Assembly: GCF_030272615.1 (NCBI RefSeq)
Contig: NC_081410.1
Location: 255,673,533-255,737,532, forward strand
Direction: 5' to 3'
DNA length: 64,000 nt
Source: Cryptomeria japonica
Lineage: Eukaryota; Streptophyta; Pinopsida; Cupressales; Cupressaceae
A model generated the notes under the pieces. That model had not been told where the DNA came from and searched no databases. It was given only the letters and a program-made list of their open reading frames with translations. Position 1 is the stretch's first letter. Each line of letters begins with the position of its first letter. The position numbers and the translations under genes were made by a program. Shown here one piece after another: positions 1 to 10,680 of the stretch.

Positions 1-1540
1 CCATGGTGAAAACTGGGTCACCAGCACCATGCGTAAAGACCTTGCTCCTCCCTCCTTCAGGATTCCATTTCATCCTTCACTTTGCACACACTCACAACCT
101 ATCCATCCACAATAAAACTTACCCATTCCCATCATGGCTTGTTATTGATCTACCTAAGATTGGTTTGCCATTCATAATAAACCCCTTTTCAACCTTTCCA
201 TCCATAATAAAACAGCTCCTATCTGTGGCTAAGACAAATCCTACGTCTAGTGATGGGTGTGGAACTAAGAGCATCACACGTTCTGAGGAGTACAATTTCT
301 TCCAGTTCTCTTTCGTCTATCCACGCACAATCCACAATAAAGCAACATTTGCATCGCCAATCCATAATAAAGTTCTGTCTTCTCCGCAATAAAGTATCAG
401 TTTCATGGATTCAGTCAGTTTCAGATGAGACACAGTAGCAAAAATGGGCTTCAACAAATCAAATCTTTCAACAAACTCAGACAACATTATGGTTCAGTGC
501 TATCTATCCTTTTGTGAAAGTAAACATTGTGACCACAATCAAATAAGACTTATACAAGTGACAAGAGACACTAAACTTGAGGACTACAGTGGATGTTGGT
601 GTCAAGTCTTGGTTTTCTTTTGATTTTATCTTTTTGGTGACATGTCTTTTAGCTTTTCCAGGATGTCTTTGACTAGAGATTCTATCTCCAGGATGTCTTT
701 GACTAGAAAGGCGAGGATGGGGTATCGTCACCTATTTTTCTTTGCTGTCTGTGGATTGTCTCTTAGTAATGCTATGACTTGTCCAAGGATATGAGGACAT
801 TGAGAGTCTAGTATGAACTGGGGCATTCCTTGTTTGTGACTGTCTTATCTCCATGCAAACGGGTACAATGACTTTCTGGGTCGAACATATGCCTCGATTG
901 TCATAACCTACTTGCCATAATAAAGCTCAATGATGATAACGCACAAGAAGCTCTTTCACTTTTATATCTTCTATCTTCCATCCCCCTTTCTGGATTGACT
1001 TCCATCGTCCTTCCCGAGTCTGTGTAGCCCATTATCACATGACTGAGTATAATGACACACCAAAAAAACATTTGCATTTCATGTAGTTGCACCTGCATTA
1101 CCACATATAAGCATTTCATACATACATATGGATATCAAAATTGTATCACATCCTGCACACAACACATGTTAGCACATTTTATATTCTCATCATGTAAATA
1201 ATCATTTGCATTATCATATTCATTAGCATTTCACACATTCACATTTGCATTGGCATAACATATTTAAAAACATAAAAGAACAAAAATATTGCATTTCCTC
1301 ATATACATATTTGCATCCCTATCATAAGCATCACATAGAAACATACATCATGAAACATCTCATCACATAGGTACACATGCATATAGCTACCGCAAAGATG
1401 AGTCATCTCATATATATATAAAGTGTCATGATACAATGATGTGAAAATCATATGGCTACAAAATCACCCTAAGGTGTCTACATCATAATACAAAATGGTA
1501 CAACACACTGATACATAGGGAGCCCTCTACGACTATGATG
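1..1540. other. Post-pol spacer of element 1, no gene seen
   Basis: No coding region can be supported here. Six AATAAA hexamers, mostly in the context TCCAYAATAAA, lie at 111, 176, 206, 336, 366 and 388. A short direct repeat containing CAGGATGTCTTTGACTAGA occurs twice between about 658 and 705. From about 1080 to 1400 the sequence is rich in TTTGCAT words. The matching stretch of element 2 (10270-10560) has the same character and also lies just past the 3' end of an antisense PMD gene, so it probably serves as the 3' flank of that gene. Confidence 0.5.
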
Positions 1541-3419
1541 AAATCCCTCCCTTGGAGCCGCCTGGCCTCAATAGAGTCTAAGCCCTAGAAGGACCCGTCC
1601 CAGGATCATCCCTCTTGTCCCCTCTATCTGGTGGTGGTGGAGGACCCATAACCCCACCGCTAGATGCCTGTCTCCTCTGGCTCTCTCCCGTAGCTATCGC
1701 TGTCCGCAATGGTTTGCGGAAGCTCCTCGCCTGCTGCTCTGGTGGCACTGCCCCGTAATATAGGTCTCGCTAGTAACCTATCTCCTCCCCTATCTATAGA
1801 ACATAGGCATATCTAGCCCCTGTATGCTCTGTCGCCTGCCTCCTAGCCCTCAGTGCTGTCTCAGCCTCAATATAGCACTGGATAGCCTGATCCCACTCAT
1901 GCTCTATCTCCCTCAGTCGCCTCCTAAGCCTAGCTGTCTCCCTCTCCAGGTCCTGAATCTCATCTGCCTGTCCCTGACAGATCTCCCTCAGCTCAAGCAG
2001 CTCATCCTCCTCCTCCTTGGCCCCCTGTGCCTCTACATGTGGCTCTGCCTGTGGCTCCCCCTGTATTGGTGCCTGTGCCTATGCCTATACCTGCCTCTGC
2101 CCCTGTCCCTGCACCTGTCTAGGACCCTATGCTACTGGCACCTGTAGTGGCAATCCACCACGACCCCTCACCACCCGAGCCTATCTCTCCTCCCCACTCT
2201 CTCTCCGTGGAGCCACCCTCCTCTCTCCAACTGCACCCCGCCTCCTCCGTCGGTCTCTACCTCCACCATCTCCATCTATCGCCTCCCTTGGGTCTGTCAG
2301 TCGTGGGAATGGATGCTCAGTCCAATATGCAATGTACTCTACATCCATACCTGCATCCTCAATATCCAACCACATATCCCACGGTAAGGGAATTATCTCC
2401 ACTAGCTGCATCACGGCCTGATTATATGACAACAATGGCCCAAAATGTGCCTGATACCTGACTGTTCAAGCATACATCCCAAAACCCCGTGGCATCCACT
2501 GAATCCTACCAAACTGTCTGCCCACTCTATCTACCAGCTGCCTCTCCAATACATAGGGCATCCGCCCAATCAGATATCTACTTTGGAAGGTGTATGGTAA
2601 CTCTACTACATCATCCTCCCACGATTCACACTCTCGGCACGACCTCCATATCACAGTGTTGATCTCATCCAAGACTCGACGCCAGTACTCCAACCTGCCA
2701 ATCCATGGCTATGAGGTAATCATATCATACAAATGAACGAAGTTGCATCCATGACCCTTGCCTCTGAAATGTATCGACCGTGTCACTCACAGATGCTCAT
2801 AGGCCCAAACCTATAGTAATGTAACTCCGCAGCCCAATCCCACAGATCCATGATAAACAAACTGATGCAGCTCATAATACAAGTGTGCTAGCACACACGG
2901 TCCCCAAGCATATCTGGTGTGCTGTGTAACCAGTGTCTCCAAGGTGCTCCCCCAGCCCACAGCCAACCCTTGTGTCACCCTATCTGGACACAGGAACCCA
3001 CTGATCACTCCTCCTAGCACTGCTGGTAGTGTCAGTCCTGTCACTGTCATCGTGTCCCATGTCATTTGTCTAGCTCTCATCTCTAGTCCGGGATTCTGAA
3101 ACACTCATCTCAGGGCCTCCCTATCTCCCTCTCGATCATAAGGAATCAACTCCCCGTTAATTGGTACCCGCAGAATCTTGTGTACATCCTCCAAGGTGAC
3201 TGTCATCTCACCCATCGGCAAATGGAAAGTGCAAGTCTCAGAGTGCCACCTCTCAGCTAATGCAGTCAGCAAACCCATGTTCGCCCAAAACTTAGGCACA
3301 TACAAAATGTGGCATAAGCCCATAGCATCAATAGCAGCTCTCTCATCAACTGTCAGCTCAGCTCGCAATCTTTGAGTCAATGGGAATCTCTCTCGTGACT
3401 CTAGCATAGGCAAGTACTC

Positions 3420-4043
3420 CTGCAAAAATGCAAATCAATCATGTCAGTTATAGTGACACTCACTGTTCATCACAAAGTGTTGCTTCTATCCTAATGGTAC
3501 TCCCTGTTCATCACAAAGTACTACGTCTAGTGACACTCACTGTTCATCACAAAGTGTTGCTTCTATCCTAGTGGTACTCCCTGTTCATCACAAAGTGTTG
3601 CTCACATTTGCACTCACTATTCATCACAAAGTGCTGCTCATATTAGTACTCACTATTCATCACAAAGTACTATGTCTTGGTACTCACTGTTCATCACAAA
3701 ATGCCTCAACCTATCCTAAATCTTCCCTAGAGGACCTGCTTGAGTGAATCCTCTCAGCAACTTATCCAATCGACAGCGTATGTTCATCACGGAACTGTCG
3801 ATTTGACCTTGAAGACATAAACGTGCTTACATATTGCACAAATGCGTCTTCTCGGCATAGACACACCTGGCACAAACGCAGACACGCCTAGCCAACCCAG
3901 ATGCGCCTGACACCTACGTAGATGCGCCTCCACATTTTTGACATTTTTTGACATTATCCTAAGGTGCATTTATTTCTCTACTTGACATGCATTTATGACA
4001 ACATTTATTACTACAAAGTACAAGGAGGTTTTACGGTACTTAC
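3420..4043 (-). other. Predicted 624-nt intron of the antisense PMD gene (element 1)
   Basis: Read on the minus strand, the donor is TCG|GTAAGTACC at 4044/4043 and the acceptor is TTTTTGCAG|GAG at 3420/3419. Splicing joins two in-frame segments at phase 0. The second PMD gene in this window has a GT-AG intron at the same place and in the same phase, which supports the prediction. The intron holds a seven-unit repeat array (3453-3710) and a degenerate GCGCCT/ACGCAGA-rich stretch at about 3830-3935. No transcript data are available. Confidence 0.65.
3453..3710 (-). repeat. Seven-unit tandem array with small inverted arms
   Basis: Units recur every 35-41 bp around the constant core CTGTTCATCACAAAG (CTATTCATCACAAAG in two units). 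Each core is bracketed by 5-7 bp arms that vary between units but usually still pair: ACACT/AGTGT (3456/3476 and 3533/3553), GTACT/AGTAC (3497/3517), GCACT/AGTGC (3610/3630) and TAGTACT/AGTACTA (3644/3666). The units with left arms at 3574 and 3680 are mismatched. The array lies wholly inside the predicted intron. Confidence 0.85.
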
Positions 4044-4196
4044 CGACTCTCTTGCATCTACTGGCCTCTGATATCGGCGAACGCGATCGAATCTATGCAC
4101 CAATGCCATCACTGTTGACTTCTACTACTCTATCTCGCTCTGCACTCTGATCTCTTAGGTGTGTGGATGATAATGAGGATGTTTTCCCCTCGTGGT

Positions 4197-4207
4197 CTAT
4201 TTTATAG
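4197..4207 (-). promoter_or_regulatory. TATA-like box for the antisense PMD gene
   Basis: The minus strand reads CTATAAAATAG, ending 88 nt before the proposed ATG at 4109. The second antisense PMD gene has a TATA box at nearly the same distance. The placement implies a transcription unit independent of the LTR promoter, reading opposite to the retroelement. Confidence 0.5.
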
Positions 4208-4404
4208 ACTACCCTAGCCCTTGTCTCCCAAGTCAGTCTTCATTATCCCGTGTCTTTGTCACTCTATTCTATCCGGTCAGTCCATTCTATCCCATCATTC
4301 TTATCGAGAGATTGTCTATGATCTTTCTAGACATTTTCATCCAATCTCTCGAGGGGGCATATTAATCCCATCTTGGGGCAACTCTGTATCAGTTCATCTT
4401 ATCT

Positions 4405-4451
4405 TCTTTGAAACAACGCGACAAGCTGCATTGTCTCAAAGAGGGGCAAAA
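4405..4451 (+). promoter_or_regulatory. Polypurine tract with an upstream inverted repeat
   Basis: AAAGAGGGGCAAAA at 4438-4451 directly precedes the TG start of the LTR, as expected for the plus-strand primer of LTR retrotransposons. TCTTTGA at 4405-4411 pairs with TCAAAGA at 4436-4442, so the start of the tract can form the 3' arm of a stem-loop. The same arrangement is present at 14112-14158. Confidence 0.75.
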
Positions 4452-5184
4452 TGTAGACACCTAAAATTGTCATGTTTTTATTTATTTAATTATCTAAGCC
4501 TAATTCTTCTATTAATTAAATAAATCTTTATTTATTTAATTAATTCATTTATCCTCTTCTAGCCTTATTTCTCATTTAAATAAATACATTTATTTATTTA
4601 AATTATCCTTTTCTTAAATTAAATAAATATTTTATTTATTTAATTGATCCCACTTCTACTATTAATTAAATAAATCTTTATTTATTTAATTAATTCATTA
4701 GGCTTTTCTACCTATGACACATGTCATTCATCTCTTAATTCATACACTACCTACCCCTTTCATTATTTTATTTTTTTCTTTACCTACCCTCTAATCATAG
4801 CCGACCTCTTTTACACCTCTCAATCTTATCCCTCTATTTCTTATAGTGTCTTCTATATAAGGAGATGCTTCCTTCATTATCAAACCCTGGCTAATCGATC
4901 TATACAGTTGACTACATTACACTACACTTTTCATATGAGATCCTACTTGCAACCACATTTTCGTTCTTTGTTGAGCTCTTGTGCACATAAAATCTGAGAG
5001 CAAATATATCAAGCAAGATCAATGGAGATAGGAAGAATGGAGATCCAAACCCTATTGGACATGTGATGGTATAATCTTTGTGATTTCATTTGATTTGCAT
5101 TGTCTTAGGTAATCTTCATATGTTATGGTGGATCTTTGTTGTTGTTAGGCTAGGGTTTTGTGGTTGAATTCATTTAGTCTTTCA
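4452..5184 (+). repeat. LTR of element 1 (right end approximate)
   Basis: The LTR starts TGTAGACACC immediately after the polypurine tract. It holds four AT-rich palindromes at about 4506-4700, built from the word ATTAATTAAATAAA and its complement, and a TATA box reading CTATATAAGG at about 4852-4861. It runs to about TTTCAACA near 5184, where pol-like sequence begins. No second copy is in the window, so the right boundary is inferred only from a CA dinucleotide and the start of coding similarity. Confidence 0.55.
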
Positions 5185-5673
5185 ACATTGTTGTTAATCC
5201 ATTTTCACCATATACAGTATGTAGTCCAGTCTGAAGTAGGGAATGATGCTAGAAGTATGTCGGTTGGGTTAGGTCCAATAAATACTAACATAAATTTTGA
5301 TAATCGTGTTGTAACTCTTCTCGGTCTCAAGGAGCCTACGCAAGGTAGTCTTTTGGAACTCGACTGGTTGGTCCAAAGTCATGATGATAGTACCGTGAAC
5401 TCCCTTGAACCTACTCAAACTTTATCCTTGATACATCCTGAACTGATTGACTATACTCTTTATAACCAACCTTTGAATATACCCACCTTCACCAATGACT
5501 ACACACTAGCCTGCTATCTTCATGCAACAGAACCAATGAACTCTTCCACCAGTGAGAAAAGCAAGAAAATGACTGAAACAGACATCAATATCTTAGTCAC
5601 AAAAAAAGAAAAAAGAAAAATAAGAGATTTGATGGCGAAAACCACATTGTGGCGGTGTCAGAATCAAAAATAG
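5185..5673 (+). pseudogene. Pol fragment between protease and reverse transcriptase
   Basis: An open frame of about 160 codons starts straight after the LTR-like sequence. It reads through RVVTLLGLKEPTQG and ends in a lysine-rich stretch. It has no aspartic protease motif and I do not recognise a domain in it. It sits where the linker between protease and reverse transcriptase lies in Gypsy polyproteins. The next pol segment (from 5649) is in another frame, so a frameshift separates the two. No start codon can be assigned because the upstream part of the polyprotein is missing. Confidence 0.45.
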
Positions 5674-6643
5674 TAAAAATAAAGGATGTACCTAAAGGTG
5701 AAAACCTCTCTGAGGCACCTGAAGGTGAGATACTTGATATGCTGCCAAGTCACTTCCAAGAAAGGTCTTCGATATTGATTGAACCAACTCAACCAGTCAA
5801 TATTGGAATTCAAGAAACACCACATATCATTCATCTAGCTCAATCACTATCAACAGAAGAGTTAAAAGATTTCAGCAACCTCTTTTCAGAAAAGAAGATC
5901 AACTTTGCATGGACATACTCCGATATGTCGGGACTAGATCCTGATCTCATCATGCATCATCTCTCTATAACACCAAGAGTTAAACTAGTCAAGCAAAAAC
6001 TTCGTAAGATGCATCCTCATGTGAAACTGCTAGTCAAGGTTGAGCTAGAAAAATTGCTAAAAGTTGGATTTATCAGAGCTATAGACTATGCATAATGGAT
6101 ATCAAACATAGTACCTGTATCAACGGCAAACAAATCTATTAGAGTTTGCACAGACTTTAGGGATCTCAACAAAGCATGTCCGAAAGATGATTTTCCATTG
6201 CCCAACATTGATATGATAGTAGATATGATTGCTAGATATGAGATGTATTCATTAATGGATGGATTCTCTAGTTATAATCAGATCAAGATAGCTCCTGAGG
6301 ATCAAGAAAAGACAACCTTTACATGTGCAAGGGGAACTTTTTGTTGGAATGTTATGCCATTTGGACTAAAGAATGTAGGAGCAACTTACCAAAGAGCAGT
6401 AACCACTATCTTCCATGATATGATGCACAAAAACATGGAAGATTATGTTGATGACACCCTAGTAAAAACCATGAAGAGATCTACGCATATTCAAGAACTA
6501 GGCCTCATACTGGATAGAATGGAAAGATTCAAGCTCTGACTAAATCCTAAAAAGTGTGCATTTGGAGTAACATCAGGAAAATTGCTTGGTTACATAATTT
6601 CAAAGAAAGGAATTGAGGTTGACCATGAAAAGGTCCAGCTATA
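5649..6643 (+). pseudogene. Gypsy reverse transcriptase, broken
   Basis: The frame begins with the linker typical of Tat pol (FAWTYSDMSGLDPDLIMHHL, then a KQKLRKMHPHVK stretch). It continues into reverse transcriptase: RVCTDFRDLNKACPKDDFPL, MDGFSSYNQIKIAPED, FGLKNVGATYQRA, and the catalytic YVDD box in MEDYVDDTLVKT at about 6440. A TAA at 6093-6095 stands just before WISNIVPV, where families usually keep a sense codon. Further stops at about 6537 and near 6641 precede a shift to another frame. The catalytic aspartates are still encoded but the protein cannot be made whole. Confidence 0.85.
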
Positions 6644-7213
6644 ATGGAAATGCCTCTGCCCAAGAATATTAGTCAAATGAGAAGTTTGCAAGGACGTATT
6701 CAATCAATAAGGTGCTTTACATCTCAGCTAGCAGACAAATCTCGACCCTTCACAAAGGTATTAAGGAAAGGAGTTCAATACAACTGGGATAAAGATTGTG
6801 AACAACATCTAAAACAAATCAAAGATTATCTTTCTAATCCACCCATATTGATGCCACCAATTCAAGGTAACCCATTGATTCTATACATATCAGCTACAGA
6901 TACTTCACTGGGGGCACTTCTGGCACAACAAGATGAGAATAAAAAGGAAAGAGCCATATATTATATTAGTAGAACATTAGTGTCTTATGAAATGAACCAT
7001 ACAATCATAGAAAAGGCCTGCCTGACATTAGTCTTTACGTCACAAAAACTAAGACACTACATGTTAGCACACTCTATTAAGTTGGTAGCTAAGATTGATC
7101 CACTCAAATATCTTCTCAGCAAAGCAACGCTCATAGGAAGATTGGCTAAATGGGTCATGGTTCTTACAAAATTTGATATTGAATATGTGGAACGTAAAGC
7201 CATCAAAGGATAG
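6644..7213 (+). pseudogene. Gypsy RT connection and RNase H, broken
   Basis: The frame resumes with MPLPKNISQMRSLQGRIQSI, the segment after the RT thumb. It then gives the Gypsy RNase H signature LILYISATDTSLGALLAQQD and RAIYYISRTLVSYE, ending KFDIEYVERKAIKG before a TAG at 7211-7213. The first catalytic position normally lies in a Y(V/I)(S/A)ATD-like context, and its aspartate is present. The same frame continues past the stop into the second RNase H, so this is one polyprotein frame with in-frame stops from here to 9064. Confidence 0.8.
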
Positions 7214-7702
7214 GTTATTGCAGACCAACTTGTTGATGCTCCACTTGAAGACAACCAACCTCTGTATATAGAATTTTTGGATGAATCAATCATGCACCTT
7301 ACTCAACAATCATGGAAGATGTTCTTTAATGGGTCTTTCACTCAACATGGTTCTGGTGCTGGAATACTTTTTATTACTCCTCAAAAATATTTAATTCTGA
7401 AAGCTTACAAGATTCTCTTGCCTTGCACAAACAACATTGCAAAATATGAAGCATTGGTAAATGGGATCAAGCTGGCCATCAAGTGGAAGATTGTTGAATT
7501 ACACATCTATGGAGATTCTCAACTCATTATCAACCAAATCAATGATCTATATAAGACAAGAGATGAGAAACTGATGCCTTATAAGAGAATGGTGGATGAT
7601 CTCAAGAAATACTTTACCTTTGTATCATTTCAGCAGATCCCTAGATCAACAATTAGAGCAACAGATGCAATGGTCACCTTGGCATCTATACCACAGCTAT
7701 AA
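7214..7702 (+). pseudogene. Second, archaeal-type RNase H of a Tat element
   Basis: The segment WKMFFNGSFTQHGSGAGILF starts an RNase H fold distinct from the one upstream. It continues with AKYEALVNGIKLAI, LHIYGDSQLIINQI and RATDAMVTLAS. Tat/Ogre elements are known for this extra domain between the normal RNase H and integrase. The first catalytic residue, usually Asp in an FDGS context, is Asn here (FFNGS). The later acidic residues in KYEAL, GDSQ and ATDAM are kept. The frame closes with TAA at 7700-7702. The domain is therefore recognisable but probably inactive even apart from the stops. Confidence 0.8.
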
Positions 7703-9064
7703 GAATCTAATTTTCACTCCAAATTCTTGGTGGAAGAATTAAATTATCCTGCCTATGATTCTCCCGAGTCTCAGATGGTTTGTTCTATTATTGGACATGG
7801 CTCATCTCTCTATAGCCACATTTACTCTTACCTGTGTGACCAAGTTGTCCCAGCTAATCTTTCCTGAAATGAAAAAAGGAATCTAATCTTAAATGCGTCA
7901 TAGTACATCATCATTGCTAATGACCTATTGAGGCAAGGTTTAGATAGTACTTTGTTTAGATGCCTTGAAACTAAGGAGTCTCATCGTGCATTATCTGAGG
8001 TTCATGAAGGTGTTTGTGGATCCCATTTGAACAGTCTAACTTTAGCATGAAAACTACTAAGGGCTGGCTACTACTGGCCAGACATGGAGAAAGAAGCTAT
8101 AAAATTTGTTAAAATCTGTGAAAAGTGTCAGCTACATGGGAACCTTATACATGCTCCAGCAAGGGATCTCATACCCTTTGTTACACACTGACCCTTTCAA
8201 CAGTGAGCATTTGATCTAATTGGCCAAATATATCCTGCATCATCTAACAGACACAAGTTGATTATAACTGCCACTGAGTACTTCACTAAGTGGGTAGAAG
8301 TGGTTCCGCTCATCAAAGCAACTGGTAAACAAGTAGCTATGTTCATCTTTAATTATATCATCTGCAGGTATGGTATATCTCCATCCATTATAACTGACAA
8401 TGGAGGACAGTTCAAGAACAAAGATCTAAATGAACTCTGTGAAAAATTCAAAATAAAACAACACTGGTCATATGTGTACTACCCTCAAGGTAATAGACAA
8501 GCTGAAGCCTCTAACAAGAATCTGTTGACTATCTTACACAGAACAGTAAATAAATCTGGAAAGGATTGGCATCTGCAACTCAATCCCGCCCTGTGGGCTT
8601 ATAGAACAAGTATCAGAACACCTACTGGGGCTACACCTTTTTCTTTGGTGTATGGGTCCGAAGCAGTATTACCTATTGAAGTGGAAATAACATCTCTAAG
8701 AGTTTATTTGCAAGGTCTTGTTACTGATGAAGACTACAGAATAGCTAGATTGCAAGAACTCAAATTGCTGGATGAACGTCGACAAGTGGCGTTTGATCAT
8801 CTAAGAGCATATCAAAAGAGAATGTCTAGAGGTTATAACAAGAAGGTTAGACAATGAGAATTTCAGGTTGGTGACCTTGTTTTGAGAGAAAATCCTAAGA
8901 ATCAATAGTTTCGAGAAAACAAAGGGAAGTTTGAACCCAACTGGTTGGGTCCCTACATCGTTACTGCAGCCTTTGGCTCTGGTGCCTATCAACTCTCAAC
9001 ATCGGAAGGAGAACAACTCCGTGAACCAATCAACACCATTCATCTGAAGAAATTCTTCACCTAA
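7703..9064 (+). pseudogene. Gypsy integrase, broken
   Basis: The HHCC zinc-binding region is seen in EVHEGVCGSH and CEKCQLHGN (about 8000-8140) and is crossed by several stops. The DDE core is in a long open stretch. The first Asp is in AFDLIGQIYP, the second in SIITDNGGQFKN (about 8390) and the Glu in GNRQAEASNKNLL (about 8505). A C-terminal GPY/F-like module appears as NWLGPYIVTAAFGSGAYQL, followed by HLKKFFT and TAA at 9062-9064. In-frame stops at about 8189, 8201, 8856 and 8907 disable the gene. The position of the GPY/F module and the early stop match other Tat elements. Confidence 0.85.
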
Positions 9065-9074
9065 ATATTCTTTG

Positions 9075-9250
9075 CTCCAATAGCCTATGTAGCTAAATAG
9101 TCCTGAAGAAATCCAAAAAAACCAGAAAAAGTCTTGAAAAAATAAAAAAAATAAGAAAAAGTCCTGAAAGAATCCTAAAAATCAGAAAAAGTCTTGAAGA
9201 AATTCAAAAAAAAAAAAGAAAAAAAAGAAAAAAAAAAGAAAAAGAGAGAA
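9075..9250 (+). repeat. A-rich degenerate tandem repeat after pol
   Basis: About four units related to AGAAAAAGTCTTGAA follow the pol stop, each trailed by runs of A. The stretch ends in nearly pure A with scattered G (about 9205-9250). It looks like a degenerate short tandem repeat plus slippage and has no coding sense. Confidence 0.7.
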
Positions 9251-10680
9251 AATGCCTTGGTGAAAACTTGGTAAACAAGCACCTTGGTAAAAAAAAAAAT
9301 GATAGGCGCCTCTTGTACTCAAGCACTCCATTTATCAACGCAACGTTGGCATTCCCGCTTTCATGCATCTTTGCTTTTGCTTGTACATATTTCAGTCACT
9401 TTTGTGACATCTTGGTTCATTGGAACCCTCATGGCCTGAAATTGATCAATGTTCTAGTCTTAGGATAATCGACAAAGCAATTTACATGTCCTAAGCAATA
9501 TAAACCAAGTCATCTTTACGTCAGTGAAACTTGGTCATCCACTTTGAGTCAGTCACCTATCTCCTGACTATTGAAGAGTTTTATCACTGAGTACACAAGC
9601 AAAACAACATTACTGAAAACAATCACTAAACAGTTTGAGCTATGCATGAAAATTTTCTTTGTCTGTTGTATTTTATATTGGTTTTCAATTATTATCCCTC
9701 TGAGTAACTCGAGGAAGTCTATCTTGACTAAGAGGCGCAAGGATTGGGGGCATAATATTTTCTTTGTTTTCTGCTTGTAGGAATGTTTCTGATGATCTGG
9801 AAACATCTAAATTAGCTAGGTGTCTGTGATAAGAGCCTTCACATCAAGGTGAAATCGCCACACATACCTCGACTCTGCTTATTTGAATGCTATAGGGAGG
9901 TTCACATCATTTCTTTGTCTATTTTGAGGGAATTTCTTTATCATGCAATCCAGGTCCTTGCGGAATTTGTCCAAGGATATGAATGCAAAAGGGTCATTGC
10001 GGATGAGATAATTAATATTGCACATGAAAAGAAATGAACTCTAATCTGCCTGTTATGGTTGTAAAATGCTCAATGATGAAATTAAAAAAAAATCAGTGAC
10101 TAGGTTTAGGTTGCATTTCATTCTGCACTTTGTGAATTGAGAGCGATTTTGATATGGTAACAATGATCTCTTTATCTTCTGAATGAGAGTTTGAAGCTTC
10201 ATCATTTCTTAGCTAAGTGGTCTCTTCTTCATTGTTTCTCTGATCGAGTACTTGTGTATTGAGATGTTTAGCTATATACATAAGTATTTTATACGGATTC
10301 ATGCATTCATTTGAATTTATCTTATTGCATTGAAAAATGAAACAAATTTGCATTAATAGTTACTCATTCTCATCATTACTCATTTTCATCCATTTTATTT
10401 GCATATGAAAACAAACATCCATATTCATCTGCATTGCATTACATCCATACTAAACAGATATGCATACATATAGAATACAACATATAGAAAAGCATCTTAT
10501 AAATCAATTGACACAAGTACAATGAATCAAATCAAGATCTCGTATATATAAAATGATCAATTTTCAGGGTACAAAATAATGTCAACTGACATATACAAAC
10601 TCCCATTGGAGCAAGAATTGTAAGGGCTACAAAAAATGGGTGTGTCTACAAAAAATCTCAGAGCTACAAAAAGAAAATCT
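9251..10680. other. Spacer between pol and the antisense PMD gene, no gene seen
   Basis: Short open frames exist on both strands but none shows a recognisable motif. The start (9253-9290) matches the start of this window, which ties the two elements together. From about 10270 to 10560 the sequence is rich in TTTGCAT and CATTCAT words, like 1080-1400 in element 1. Confidence 0.5.

Larger units (their letters stand above)
1578..4109 (-). pseudogene. Antisense plant mobile domain (PMD) gene, two exons, broken
   Basis: The model is exon 1 at 4109-4044 (22 codons, starting MALVHRF), an intron at 4043-3420 (GTAAGT...TTTTTGCAG, phase 0) and exon 2 at 3419-1578. Exon 2 stays in one frame for about 613 codons and is broken by several in-frame stops, the first at 3107-3105 and another at 2813-2811. 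It begins EYLPML and contains the PMD hallmark FHLPMGEMTVTLEDVHKIL at about 3240-3180. It continues through GWGSTLETLV and WGPCVLAHLYYELH into a Glu/Arg-rich coiled coil (about 2050-1800) and ends with a proline-rich tail. PMD proteins of this kind are known both as host genes and as extra ORFs of Gypsy elements. This copy lies antisense to the element. Function is unknown and the copy is non-functional as it stands. Confidence 0.75.
1..5184 (+). mobile_element. 3' half of a Tat-like Ty3/Gypsy LTR retrotransposon (element 1)
   Basis: The window opens downstream of pol. The first 40 bases resemble the segment at 9253-9290, which follows the pol of element 2 (shared words GGTGAAAAC and AAGCACC or CAGCACC). 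After a spacer come an antisense PMD gene, a polypurine tract at 4438-4451 and an LTR beginning TGTAGACACC at 4452. The same order is seen in element 2, which makes the assignment firm at the level of layout. Lineage is inferred from element 2 because this copy's own pol lies outside the window. The 3' limit of the LTR, near 5184, is uncertain. Confidence 0.6.

Noticed and set aside
1824-2461. Overlapping plus-strand ORFs rich in Leu, Pro and Ser
   Set aside because: They are shadows of the minus-strand PMD exon, whose coiled-coil region explains the composition.
3453-3710. CRISPR-like regular array
   Set aside because: Regular unit spacing is superficial. Units are too short and variable, spacers are not unique inserts, and the setting is a plant retroelement intron.
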